A stretch of 11,369 bases of DNA from Thermoplasmata archaeon (GTDB lineage Archaea; Thermoplasmatota; Thermoplasmata; Thermoplasmatales; Thermoplasmataceae): assembly GCA_021799315.1 (NCBI GenBank), contig JAJZAR010000043.1, forward strand, positions 1 to 11,369. The letters are read 5' to 3'. A program made the translations under genes and the position numbers. Positions 1 through 5,909 of the stretch are shown here, in pieces. A model generated the notes under the pieces. The model was not told the origin of the DNA, did not search any database, and saw only the letters and a program-made list of their open reading frames with translations. The first letter of the stretch is position 1, and every line of letters begins with the position of its first letter.

Positions 1-124
1 AACCAAATCCAGGATTTTCATAGAATTTCTTCTGTTTTGTTTCTGTGTCTATCTCCACTATTGTATTTCCATACTCTAGGGGTGTCAATACATCATCTTC
101 GTCAACTACTGCAATTACCTTCAT
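1..124 (-). CDS. NifX/NifB-type dinitrogenase iron-molybdenum cofactor-like domain protein, N-terminal part (runs off the window)
   Basis: The minus strand reads ATG at 122-124 followed by 41 open codons to the window edge. The protein starts MKVIAVVDEDDVLTPLEYGN, continues with the strand-like stretch TIVEIDTET and then ENPGFG. A short beta strand at the N terminus, a 'trivEID-tet' strand and an ENPG turn resemble the small NifX/NifB C-terminal family (about 100-130 residues). Many archaea without nitrogenase carry such proteins as presumed metal-cluster binders. The call rests on pattern memory over only 41 residues. The gene diverges from the photolyase gene with a 56-bp gap, and the TATA-like box centred about 25 bp upstream of the ATG implies a leaderless message. 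Confidence 0.5.
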   Translation of the reverse strand, partial: MKVIAVVDEDDVLTPLEYGNTIVEIDTETKQKKFYENPGFG

Positions 125-144
125 AGAGTTACATATCTAAAGCG

Positions 145-152
145 TTTATTAA
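145..152. promoter_or_regulatory. TATA-like box serving the divergent nifX-like and photolyase genes
   Basis: The octamer TTTATTAA is nearly self-complementary. It lies about 25 bp from the minus-strand ATG at 124 and about 32 bp from the plus-strand ATG at 181. Both distances suit an archaeal TATA box for leaderless or nearly leaderless transcripts, and no second AT-rich box is obvious in the 56-bp gap. Use in both directions is inferred. Confidence 0.45.
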
Positions 153-180
153 CTTTGTTGAAGTAAGGGAAAAGTAAATT

Positions 181-1488
181 ATGAAAACCCTGCTCATTCT
201 GTCTCATGATCTTTCAATACAGTGGAACACCTCTCTATCTGAAGCCGCTTTAAACGATGAAACTATCCTTCCAGTTTATATTTCTGATTCAAAGATTGAG
301 GAACTTGGTGGTGCATCTCTTCTCTGGATCAGGAAAAGCCTTGAAGAAATGTCAAGGTTGCTCTCAATTGAACAAATACCCATATTTTTTACCCATGGAG
401 ATTTTATCAGAATAATACATGAACTTTGTAAGAACAATAGATGCGATGGCATTCGGACGCAGAACGTAATAACCCCTGGACGCCAGACTATGTTGGATGA
501 AATAAGAGATTATTGTTCCAGAAGTCAGATTAAATTCATATGCTCTGAACCCAACCAATTGCTTTCGCCTGAACAGTTAAAAACTGCATCGGTGAACTTC
601 AATCAATTTTCAGCATTCTACGAGAAAATGAAGTTAAGATCATTCGAACACCATAGCACCGGAGACCTTCCAGAAATTGCCCAGATTTCACAAAAAGAAG
701 AACGTTACAGATATGCCTCTTGGGAAAAAGATCTTGCACAACACTGGGACATTTCCGAAAACGCAATCGAGAAACTGTTTGTGAGTAATGTTTCAGAATC
801 CCCTAAAAGTGGAGAGAAGATAAGCGAGAGAGGGTTATCACCATACATAAGGCATGGGCAGGCAAGTGTGAGGGAGTTCTGGGAACGATCTGAAGATTAC
901 AATACCGAAAGATCAGAGGAATTCAGAAGAAATCTGGTTTGGCGAGAATTCTATACCCTATCGTACCTGAGGAGACCCTGGAGCAGGAGCAGGCCATTCA
1001 ATGATAGTTTTGAGAGATTTCCTTGGTCACCTAAATGGAACGACCTTCTTGAGTGGAAATTGGGAAAAACAGGATTCAGCATGATTGATGCAGCCATGAC
1101 TCAACTCTGGAAAACTGGGTGGATTCCAAACAACCTGAGAATGCTGGTTGCTGACTTTCTTGTTAAACTTAAACTTATTAACTGGGGTTACGGCGCTCAG
1201 TGGTTTATGGACACACTTGTTGATGCTGATGAAGCTTCTAATTACTCCTCCTGGCAATGGATCACCGGCACGGGAGGTTTCAACTGGCCATTCTTAAGAA
1301 TATTTAACCCTCTTAAAAAGGCTAGGGAGCTTGACCCTGATACGTCCTATAGAAAAAAATGGCTCAAGGACAATGATCTCTATGAGACTGAAGAATTTGA
1401 TGATAAGAATATGGAATTGAAATATAGAGATTTGAGAGCTAGAGCGCTATCTGCATATAGAACCTTCAATAATAGTTTGAAAGGTTGA
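181..1488 (+). CDS. phr: deoxyribodipyrimidine photolyase (class I CPD photolyase)
   Basis: This protein should use blue light and reduced FAD to split cyclobutane pyrimidine dimers in DNA. It has 435 residues, a little shorter than the bacterial class I enzymes (about 470). Residues 1-130 form the Rossmann-like antenna domain and about 200-425 the helical FAD domain. The core KTGFSMIDAAMTQL, TGWIPNNLRM and DADEASNYSSWQW is clear. Aligning by eye to the E. coli enzyme, the flavin N5 asparagine is Asn354 and the electron-transfer tryptophan triad is Trp282, Trp335 and Trp358, all present. The usual N-terminal arginine-rich 'RxDLR' motif is replaced by SHDLSIQW, so antenna binding may differ. 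The ATG at 181 gives the normal short N-terminal strand. The last 23 bp overlap the convergent purM gene. Confidence 0.93.
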   Translation: MKTLLILSHDLSIQWNTSLSEAALNDETILPVYISDSKIEELGGASLLWIRKSLEEMSRLLSIEQIPIFFTHGDFIRIIHELCKNNRCDGIRTQNVITPGRQTMLDEIRDYCSRSQIKFICSEPNQLLSPEQLKTASVNFNQFSAFYEKMKLRSFEHHSTGDLPEIAQISQKEERYRYASWEKDLAQHWDISENAIEKLFVSNVSESPKSGEKISERGLSPYIRHGQASVREFWERSEDYNTERSEEFRRNLVWREFYTLSYLRRPWSRSRPFNDSFERFPWSPKWNDLLEWKLGKTGFSMIDAAMTQLWKTGWIPNNLRMLVADFLVKLKLINWGYGAQWFMDTLVDADEASNYSSWQWITGTGGFNWPFLRIFNPLKKARELDPDTSYRKKWLKDNDLYETEEFDDKNMELKYRDLRARALSAYRTFNNSLKG

Positions 1489-2482
1489 CTTCCATCTTGG
1501 GTATCTCCACGCCTGACCCATTTTCCACGTGACCGATTTCCCTTATTGCAACACGATTCCTCAATGTGTTCACAAAATCATGTTTGCTTTCCTGGTCAAT
1601 CACAACCACATAGCCTGTGCCCATGTTGAAGGTTTCATACATCTGCTCCATTGTCAACTTCCCAAGGTCCATAAGAGTATTGAATACAGGCTGAGGGGTT
1701 ACTGGATCAGTTATGACATATTTCATGTCTTTCATACGTGGGATATTTTTGAATCCTCCACCTGTGATATTTGCCATACCATTGATTTCAACAATATTTA
1801 TTATGTCCATTATCTCATGGACATAGATTCTTGTGGGTTCAAGGAGAATATCTGCAACCTTTCTGTTTTCCCCTGGGAACTTTTCATGCAAATCCAGAGA
1901 GTTTTCCTTTATGATTTTTCTCACTGTTGTGAAGCCATTGGAATGAAGTCCACTACTCTGTAAACTATATATCAGATCCCCATCCTTAATCTTCTCTCCT
2001 GTTGTAATCTGACTTTTCTGGACTATGCCAATTGCAGTTCCGGAAACGTCCATATGCTTAACGATGTCTGGCACCAAGGCAGATTCTCCACCGACGATGG
2101 ATAGATTTGCCATCTGAGCCCCAACGTTAAGACCTACGCCAAGATCCTTAGCCACCTGCAAATCTAAATCGTGGAGCGACAGAAAGTCCACCATTGCTAG
2201 AGGTTCAGCACCGACAGTTATGGTATCATTTACATTCATAGCCACACAGTCTATACCTATACCTTCCCATTTATTCGCTTCAGAAGCCAATAAAACTTTA
2301 GTCCCAACGCCATCGGTGTTGATTGCCACTGCTATATTCCCAAGATCCAACAGAGATGTGAAACCTCCGCTTGCCCCAATAACCCTAAAGTCCTCTCTCC
2401 TGTATTTGAGTTGCCTCACCAGAGTACCCACGAAATCGCCTATTCCTTTTCTGTCCAACAGTTTATCTGAGGGCTCATCCAT
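1466..2482 (-). CDS. purM: phosphoribosylformylglycinamidine cyclo-ligase (AIR synthase)
   Basis: PurM closes the imidazole ring in purine synthesis, turning FGAM plus ATP into aminoimidazole ribonucleotide in the cytoplasm. The protein has 338 residues, a normal length. Family motifs appear in order: DGVGTK (57-62), CVAMNVND (79-86), GAEP (91-94), GGES (131-134), SSGLHSNG (176-183), ITGGGFKNIPR (239-249) and FNMGTGYV (285-292). The start ATG at 2480-2482 is supported by an AT-rich box about 29 bp upstream. An ATG seven bases further upstream is out of frame. No other pur gene is visible, so it seems to be expressed alone. Its 3' end overlaps the photolyase gene by 23 bp, tail to tail. Confidence 0.95.
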   Translation of the reverse strand: MDEPSDKLLDRKGIGDFVGTLVRQLKYRREDFRVIGASGGFTSLLDLGNIAVAINTDGVGTKVLLASEANKWEGIGIDCVAMNVNDTITVGAEPLAMVDFLSLHDLDLQVAKDLGVGLNVGAQMANLSIVGGESALVPDIVKHMDVSGTAIGIVQKSQITTGEKIKDGDLIYSLQSSGLHSNGFTTVRKIIKENSLDLHEKFPGENRKVADILLEPTRIYVHEIMDIINIVEINGMANITGGGFKNIPRMKDMKYVITDPVTPQPVFNTLMDLGKLTMEQMYETFNMGTGYVVVIDQESKHDFVNTLRNRVAIREIGHVENGSGVEIPKMEVNLSNYY

Positions 2483-2505
2483 TTTTCATGATTACTTACT
2501 CAGTT

Positions 2506-2517
2506 AAAAATATATCA
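2506..2517 (-). promoter_or_regulatory. purM TATA-like box
   Basis: Read on the minus strand this is GATATATTTTTA, centred about 29 bp before the purM ATG. That is the right place for an archaeal TATA element with a leaderless or very short-leader transcript. No transcript data are available. Confidence 0.45.
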
Positions 2518-2659
2518 AGAAAAAGAAAACAGTTTAATATAATCAGAAAAATGAGAAGCTGTGAATACTGAAAAAGAAAACACATTTTCAACTTTGTGTA
2601 ACGTCCGAATATACAGATTTAGTGTTCATTGACCTTTTTTTCGGGTTCAAAACAAATGA

Positions 2660-2667
2660 TTAAATAA
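2660..2667 (+). promoter_or_regulatory. ferredoxin TATA-like box
   Basis: TTAAATAA is centred about 35 bp before the ferredoxin ATG. A start of transcription some 25 bp downstream would give a leader of roughly 10 bases, just enough to contain the AAGGTGA at 2688-2694, which can pair with the 3' end of 16S rRNA. Confidence 0.45.
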
Positions 2668-2687
2668 CATTCATTCAATATGGGATT

Positions 2688-2694
2688 AAGGTGA
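2688..2694 (+). promoter_or_regulatory. Shine-Dalgarno-like site of the ferredoxin gene
   Basis: AAGGTGA lies four bases before the ATG at 2699. The GGTGA core matches the archaeal anti-Shine-Dalgarno sequence, and the same GGTGA occurs before the Gly-Gly protein at 3271. It supports the chosen start. Confidence 0.5.
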
Positions 2695-2698
2695 ACAA

Positions 2699-3130
2699 AT
2701 GGTAAAACTAGAGGATCTTGATTACAAACCTAAGCCTATTGATGAGAACTTTGCAGAAGACACCGAGAATTATCCGGTCACTGGCAGCCATCATGAGCAT
2801 GAAGTAAGAGCAGAAGGAAAGCAGAGAATGGATGCTGACGGTAAGCCTTACCCGACTAAACTTGGGATTCATGGCACAAAGGTTGCAATAGACTGGGAAA
2901 CATGCATCGCAGATGGAGCATGCATGGACGTTTGTCCTGTGAGCCTCTATGAGTGGGAACTTAACCCTGGTGAGGCTGGAACTGGAAACAGTAAGGATAT
3001 ATCTGGAGATAAGGAACTTTATGATAAATTCAGAACAGATAAGTGTGACCCCGTTAGGGAAAACGAATGTATTTTCTGTATGGCCTGTGAAAGCGTTTGC
3101 CCAACCAGAGCAATAAAGATAACCCCATAA
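2699..3130 (+). CDS. zfx: zinc-containing ferredoxin (one Asp-substituted cluster motif, one full [4Fe-4S] motif)
   Basis: A cytoplasmic electron carrier of the Sulfolobus/Thermoplasma zinc-ferredoxin type, which in relatives takes electrons from 2-oxoacid:ferredoxin oxidoreductases. The protein has 143 residues. An N-terminal extension of about 65 residues holds the expected zinc ligands: His31, His34 and His58, with Asp117 as the fourth, placed by spacing from the cluster motifs of the Sulfolobus protein. Cluster motif I is C69-x2-D72-x2-C75-x3-C79-P. Aspartate replaces the second cysteine, which fits a [3Fe-4S] or labile [4Fe-4S] cluster. Motif II is C124-x2-C127-x2-C130-x3-C134-P, a full [4Fe-4S] site. 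An extra Cys116 is present. The gene ends 14 bp before tRNA-Gln. Confidence 0.93.
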   Translation: MVKLEDLDYKPKPIDENFAEDTENYPVTGSHHEHEVRAEGKQRMDADGKPYPTKLGIHGTKVAIDWETCIADGACMDVCPVSLYEWELNPGEAGTGNSKDISGDKELYDKFRTDKCDPVRENECIFCMACESVCPTRAIKITP

Positions 3131-3131
3131 A

Positions 3132-3139
3132 TTTTTTTT
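3132..3139 (+). terminator. run of eight T, probable archaeal terminator after the ferredoxin gene
   Basis: TTTTTTTT begins one base after the ferredoxin stop codon. Archaeal RNA polymerase terminates at T-runs without needing a hairpin. Because it also sits just upstream of tRNA-Gln, read-through would give a joint message with the tRNA. Confidence 0.45.
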
Positions 3140-3144
3140 AATTA

Positions 3145-3217
3145 AGCCCCGTAGTGTAGTGGCCAAGCATACCGGACTTTGGATCCGTTGACGGCAGTTC
3201 GAATCTGCCCGGGGCTG
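3145..3217 (+). tRNA. tRNA-Gln (anticodon TTG)
   Basis: A full cloverleaf can be drawn. The acceptor AGCCCCG (3145-3151) pairs over seven bases with CGGGGCT (3210-3216), with G3217 as discriminator. The D arm GTG/CAT closes with one G-U pair. The anticodon loop CTTTGGA places TTG at 3179-3181. The T arm GGCAG/CTGCC encloses TTCGAAT. The A1-U72 pair is typical of archaeal tRNA-Gln. The outermost anticodon-stem pair is a C-T mismatch (3172 and 3188), leaving four pairs. There is no intron and no encoded CCA. I see no well-placed promoter box of its own, so it may be cotranscribed with ferredoxin. Confidence 0.95.
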
Positions 3218-3228
3218 CTCTGTAGCAT

Positions 3229-3236
3229 TCATTATA
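3229..3236 (+). promoter_or_regulatory. TATA-like box of the Gly-Gly beta-grasp gene
   Basis: The stretch CATTATAA lies about 46 bp before the ATG at 3279. Transcription starting near 3258 would leave a leader of about 20 bases containing the GGTGA at 3271-3275. It would also mean the gene is not simply processed from a tRNA-Gln transcript. Confidence 0.35.
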
Positions 3237-3278
3237 AGGTCACAGGATTACACAAAATATGAAGGGATTTGGTGAAAA

Positions 3279-3473
3279 ATGATTAAGATCATGGGAAGAC
3301 AGAGTAGGGAAATTGTTCTGGATTATCCGAAAACCGTTAGAACCATACTGGAAGAGTTGAAAGTCTCTGAAGAGAGGTTTGTCTTTTTAGTAAACGGCAC
3401 ACCGGTTACCAAGGATGTCCTCGTTACACCTGATCAGGAGCTTGTCTTTCTTGAAATATTTTCTGGGGGATAA
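3279..3473 (+). CDS. MoaD/ThiS/SAMP-family beta-grasp protein with C-terminal Gly-Gly
   Basis: A 64-residue ubiquitin-like protein. The N-terminal IKIMGRQSREIVL strand pair, the helix TVRTILEELKV, then VFLVNGTPVTKD and DQELVFLEIFSGG match the sulfur-carrier fold. The protein ends exactly at Gly63-Gly64, which an E1-like enzyme would adenylate. Relatives carry sulfur for molybdopterin, thiamin or tRNA thiolation, and archaeal SAMPs also tag proteins. Which of these applies cannot be read from the sequence. GGTGA at 3271-3275, three bases before the ATG, supports this start; ATG at 3291 is an in-frame alternative but would lose the first strand. The gene sits downstream of tRNA-Gln(TTG) and overlaps cca by 40 bp, tail to tail. 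Confidence 0.85.
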   Translation: MIKIMGRQSREIVLDYPKTVRTILEELKVSEERFVFLVNGTPVTKDVLVTPDQELVFLEIFSGG

Positions 3474-4771
3474 CATGGGTTTATTTCCTCCAGAAAACTT
3501 CTAAAAACCTTCATGTTTATAATTTTTTCATAGTCTTCCTCTAGGGTTATGCTTGATTTTAGAGTATTGAGATGGTGCCCCATGTTGATCTTTCCAATAT
3601 TATTTTGAAGAATGGTTTTGAAAGCCGTTATGTCCCTGTAGACCTCTGCGTATACTCTTCCATCTTTGACATATGGACCTCTGGCGATGTGATCGTCATG
3701 AAGATATTTGTTGAAGAATGTAAGGCTATTAGGCAAATCTGCTGGGGGTCCTTGCCTTATCCTGACACCTGGAAGGTTGCCGGATTCTAATTCAATCAAT
3801 ATCTGAATTTCTTCTTCCTCAACCGCGTAGAACATATTCATGAGTCTGAACTCCTCATCAACTGCGAATTTAATTAAATTTCTCCTCAGCAATTGAATCT
3901 GCGGGAACAATATATCTTCTATAATTTCCGGTTTAGGCATTAGCAAAACGATCAGGTATGTGCCTCTGTTTTGGAAAACTCGATTTGGCCTATTTATGTG
4001 ATCAGGATCGAAAAAATCCACCGATGGATTTTCCAGGAACATCCTGGAGCCCATTCTCAGAATAGCAAGAGATTTCTCACTTACAGATGCAGAGGCATTT
4101 CTGGATAGATCAACTGGGTCAACTATGACCACAGGAGAACTGAACTTCGGGTTTCCGGGGCCCACTACAAATTGCCCACGGTCATTTGCTACTTTTTCAA
4201 GAAAGTTGTTGACAGATCCTGAGTAGTAGATGCACAGTTCAACGACGTACCCCGAAAAACCCTCAGTTTTCAATTCGGACCCATAAATGCCCAGCTTTTT
4301 CATGAACAGCTTCAATAATATGGACTGCGTTTTCATTTCTGGAGTTGATACAGAATTAAGAAATTCTGTATGTAGAGGAGTTCTATCTACCGATGATATT
4401 ATTTTAGAATTTCTTTCAAATCTGAAGCATGGAACGAGGTCTATATGCACACCGCTCCATGTGCCTCTTACGTAGGGATGCTCGGCATATTTTGCAACCC
4501 CATCTGAAAGAATATGAAAACCAAGGTTGAGTCCTATTTTTTCCATTTCCTCCTTGGAATAACTCTTTTCGAACTGAATGAAAATGTCCACATCGCTGTT
4601 TTTTAAATCAGTTCCTCTGGCAAAGGAACCCACTATAATAGGCTGCGCATCTACGGAATTCTCCCGTATATACGTGTCAACCTTTGATAGTACCTCTTTT
4701 ATCACAGATTCTTTCTTATGTTTCTCTTCACGAGTTGGGACGTATTTTTTTAAAATTTCTGTAATATCCAT
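3434..4771 (-). CDS. cca: CCA tRNA nucleotidyltransferase (archaeal class I CCA-adding enzyme)
   Basis: It adds or repairs the 3' CCA of tRNAs using CTP and ATP, without a nucleic acid template. The protein has 445 residues, normal for the archaeal class I enzyme. The nucleotidyltransferase signature is VGSFARGTDLKNSDVDIFI, with Gly48-Ser49 and the acidic pair Asp60/Asp62. The third carboxylate is Asp111 in HIDLVPCF. Archaeal-specific blocks follow: DRTPLHTEFL (129-138), GIYGSELKTEGFSGYVVEL (161-179), then the body and tail domains. Its ATG begins one base after the nac stop (TGA-A-ATG), so the two genes are very likely cotranscribed and may be translationally coupled. Both tRNA genes in this window lack an encoded CCA and would need this enzyme. 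Confidence 0.95.
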   Translation of the reverse strand: MDITEILKKYVPTREEKHKKESVIKEVLSKVDTYIRENSVDAQPIIVGSFARGTDLKNSDVDIFIQFEKSYSKEEMEKIGLNLGFHILSDGVAKYAEHPYVRGTWSGVHIDLVPCFRFERNSKIISSVDRTPLHTEFLNSVSTPEMKTQSILLKLFMKKLGIYGSELKTEGFSGYVVELCIYYSGSVNNFLEKVANDRGQFVVGPGNPKFSSPVVIVDPVDLSRNASASVSEKSLAILRMGSRMFLENPSVDFFDPDHINRPNRVFQNRGTYLIVLLMPKPEIIEDILFPQIQLLRRNLIKFAVDEEFRLMNMFYAVEEEEIQILIELESGNLPGVRIRQGPPADLPNSLTFFNKYLHDDHIARGPYVKDGRVYAEVYRDITAFKTILQNNIGKINMGHHLNTLKSSITLEEDYEKIINMKVFRSFLEEINPCYPPENISRKTSS

Positions 4772-4772
4772 T

Positions 4773-5141
4773 TCAATTTGAAATGAGCTTCAGAATGGCA
4801 TCTGCAGGCTGGCCATCGGTCATCTTCAAGGCTTCTATGGCTTTTTCCCTGCTCGCGCCGGACTGTTCCATGACCAATTTTATATCCTCCTCTGGAAAGG
4901 TCTGCCCCTGCGCTTGCTTATTGTCAGATAAGGGTGTGCTCTCTTCCCTCATTGTGCCAACAATCTGGAAAGAGGTTTGCCCCTGTGCGGTTATGGCTGT
5001 TACTTCAGGATTTTCAATAATATACCTCTTATTGCCAGCTTCCATCACAACCTTCTTTACGTCTGGGTATTCAGTACTCTTTATACCCATTTGCTGCATC
5101 ATTCTCTTCACTTCCCTAGAATTCATTTTGCCGGGAATCAT
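4773..5141 (-). CDS. nac: nascent polypeptide-associated complex protein (archaeal NAC, alpha-type)
   Basis: A ribosome-associated chaperone that contacts emerging polypeptides; archaeal NAC is a homodimer. From the ATG at 5139-5141 the protein has 122 residues. It starts MIPGKMNSREVKRMMQQMGI, the usual archaeal NAC opening. The NAC barrel spans about 20-65 (KKVVMEAGNKRYIIENPEV, QTSFQIVG) and a C-terminal UBA domain about 82-121 (EEDIKLVMEQSGASREKAIE, DAILKLI). The frame stays open for 46 more codons upstream to an ATG at 5279. That extension does not look like NAC, and a TATA-like box (ATTTAT, 5164-5169) about 25 bp before 5141 favours the shorter, leaderless form. It is the first gene of a nac-cca operon. 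Confidence 0.92.
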   Translation of the reverse strand: MIPGKMNSREVKRMMQQMGIKSTEYPDVKKVVMEAGNKRYIIENPEVTAITAQGQTSFQIVGTMREESTPLSDNKQAQGQTFPEEDIKLVMEQSGASREKAIEALKMTDGQPADAILKLISN

Positions 5142-5163
5142 AGAAAGGTAACTACAAATAGGG

Positions 5164-5169
5164 ATAAAT
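5164..5169 (-). promoter_or_regulatory. nac-cca operon TATA-like box
   Basis: On the minus strand this reads ATTTAT, centred about 25 bp before the nac ATG at 5141. The spacing predicts transcription starting at or next to the start codon and helps decide against the longer reading frame. Confidence 0.4.
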
Positions 5170-5388
5170 GGTTTATCGTTATTGTTACAAGAAAAATCAA
5201 AGAACTCAAGGCTAGTATGAGCACTGTGTATTAAATTGACTTTTAAGGAGATAACCCTAAGTGGAGAAAAATAGAACATGAAATAGCCCAGAAGATCATA
5301 TTATGGACTGGCGGCCCAATTCACCATTATCTTTGATAAAGAAAACATAAAAGAAAAGTGAAGAATATGGAGGGCTATTGAACAAGTG

Positions 5389-5396
5389 TTAAATAA
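5389..5396 (+). promoter_or_regulatory. box A (TATA) of tRNA-Phe
   Basis: TTAAATAA is centred about 27 bp before the first base of tRNA-Phe, the normal distance for an archaeal tRNA promoter. Confidence 0.55.
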
Positions 5397-5419
5397 ATTA
5401 AGAGTATTCCCAGTTTACT

Positions 5420-5492
5420 GCCGTGATAGCTCAGTTGGGAGAGCGCCAGACTGAAGATCTGGAGGTCGCTGGTTCAATCCCGGCTCACGGCA
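5420..5492 (+). tRNA. tRNA-Phe (anticodon GAA)
   Basis: A clean cloverleaf. The acceptor GCCGTGA pairs with TCACGGC, with A5492 as discriminator. The D arm is GCTC/GAGC. The anticodon arm CCAGA/TCTGG has loop CTGAAGA and GAA at 5453-5455. The T arm GCTGG/CCGGC includes one T-G pair and encloses TTCAATC. There is no intron and no encoded CCA. It has its own promoter box upstream. A stretch of probable accessory DNA starts right after it; tRNA 3' ends are common integration sites, but I could not find a repeated copy of its 3' end in the window. Confidence 0.97.
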
Positions 5493-5909
5493 TTTCCCAA
5501 AGAAATGAATGTTTTGTTAATTATCTTTTAAGCTTATGACTGCATTTTAGGGCTTGTTTGTTTTATCCTGCGATTAACAATTGCCTCAATAGAACTGATC
5601 TAGTGGTTATGTTTTGGTCAGAATATACTTTATAGGATTCACATTTCTTATAGCTTGTTTTACGGAGCGTGATAAAGCGCCCGCTGATACAATAAAATGA
5701 GTTAAGGGACATTATAAGAGTGCGAATAAAGGATGTAGAAAAACCATCGGGCGAAATGGGAAAAGAAACATGAATAGTAGTCTAAGAGTAATTTGTGTAG
5801 CAGAGAAATGGAATACTGTATACTAATCCTAATGAATATTCTAATTTTTATGAATGCACGGAAGTTATTTTGTTGCTTCGCCCAAAAGTTATTTAGTAGA
5901 CATATAATT
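5493..5909. other. gene-poor stretch of about 417 bp downstream of tRNA-Phe
   Basis: No gene can be supported on either strand. The longest open stretch I read by hand is about 41 codons (5701-5823, plus strand). Its only ATG, at 5770, would give 18 residues that I do not recognise. I see no transposase motif, no terminal repeats and no copy of the tRNA 3' end. It may be decayed island DNA or carry an unrecognised small RNA. Confidence 0.5.

Noticed and set aside
2519..2582. Exact 13-base direct repeat GAAAAAGAAAACA at 2519-2531 and 2570-2582
   Set aside because: The repeat is simple A-rich sequence between two promoters. It is easily a chance match and has no third copy or regular spacing.
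5141..5279. Upstream extension of nac by 46 codons
   Set aside because: The extension does not resemble NAC, and a TATA-like box lies between it and the typical MIPGKMN start.
5366..5379. TATGGAGGGCTATT shared with the start of the ABC ATPase gene (minus strand, 10769-10782)
   Set aside because: A 14-base match between unrelated contexts is expected about once by chance in a window this size, and the flanks do not match.
5660..5700. Possible C/D-box RNA (GTGATAA ... CTGA)
   Set aside because: The C box is imperfect, the spacing is poor and no convincing second box pair was found.
5701..5826. Open stretch of 41 codons on the plus strand
   Set aside because: It has no start codon near its beginning, no ribosome binding site and no recognisable protein pattern.
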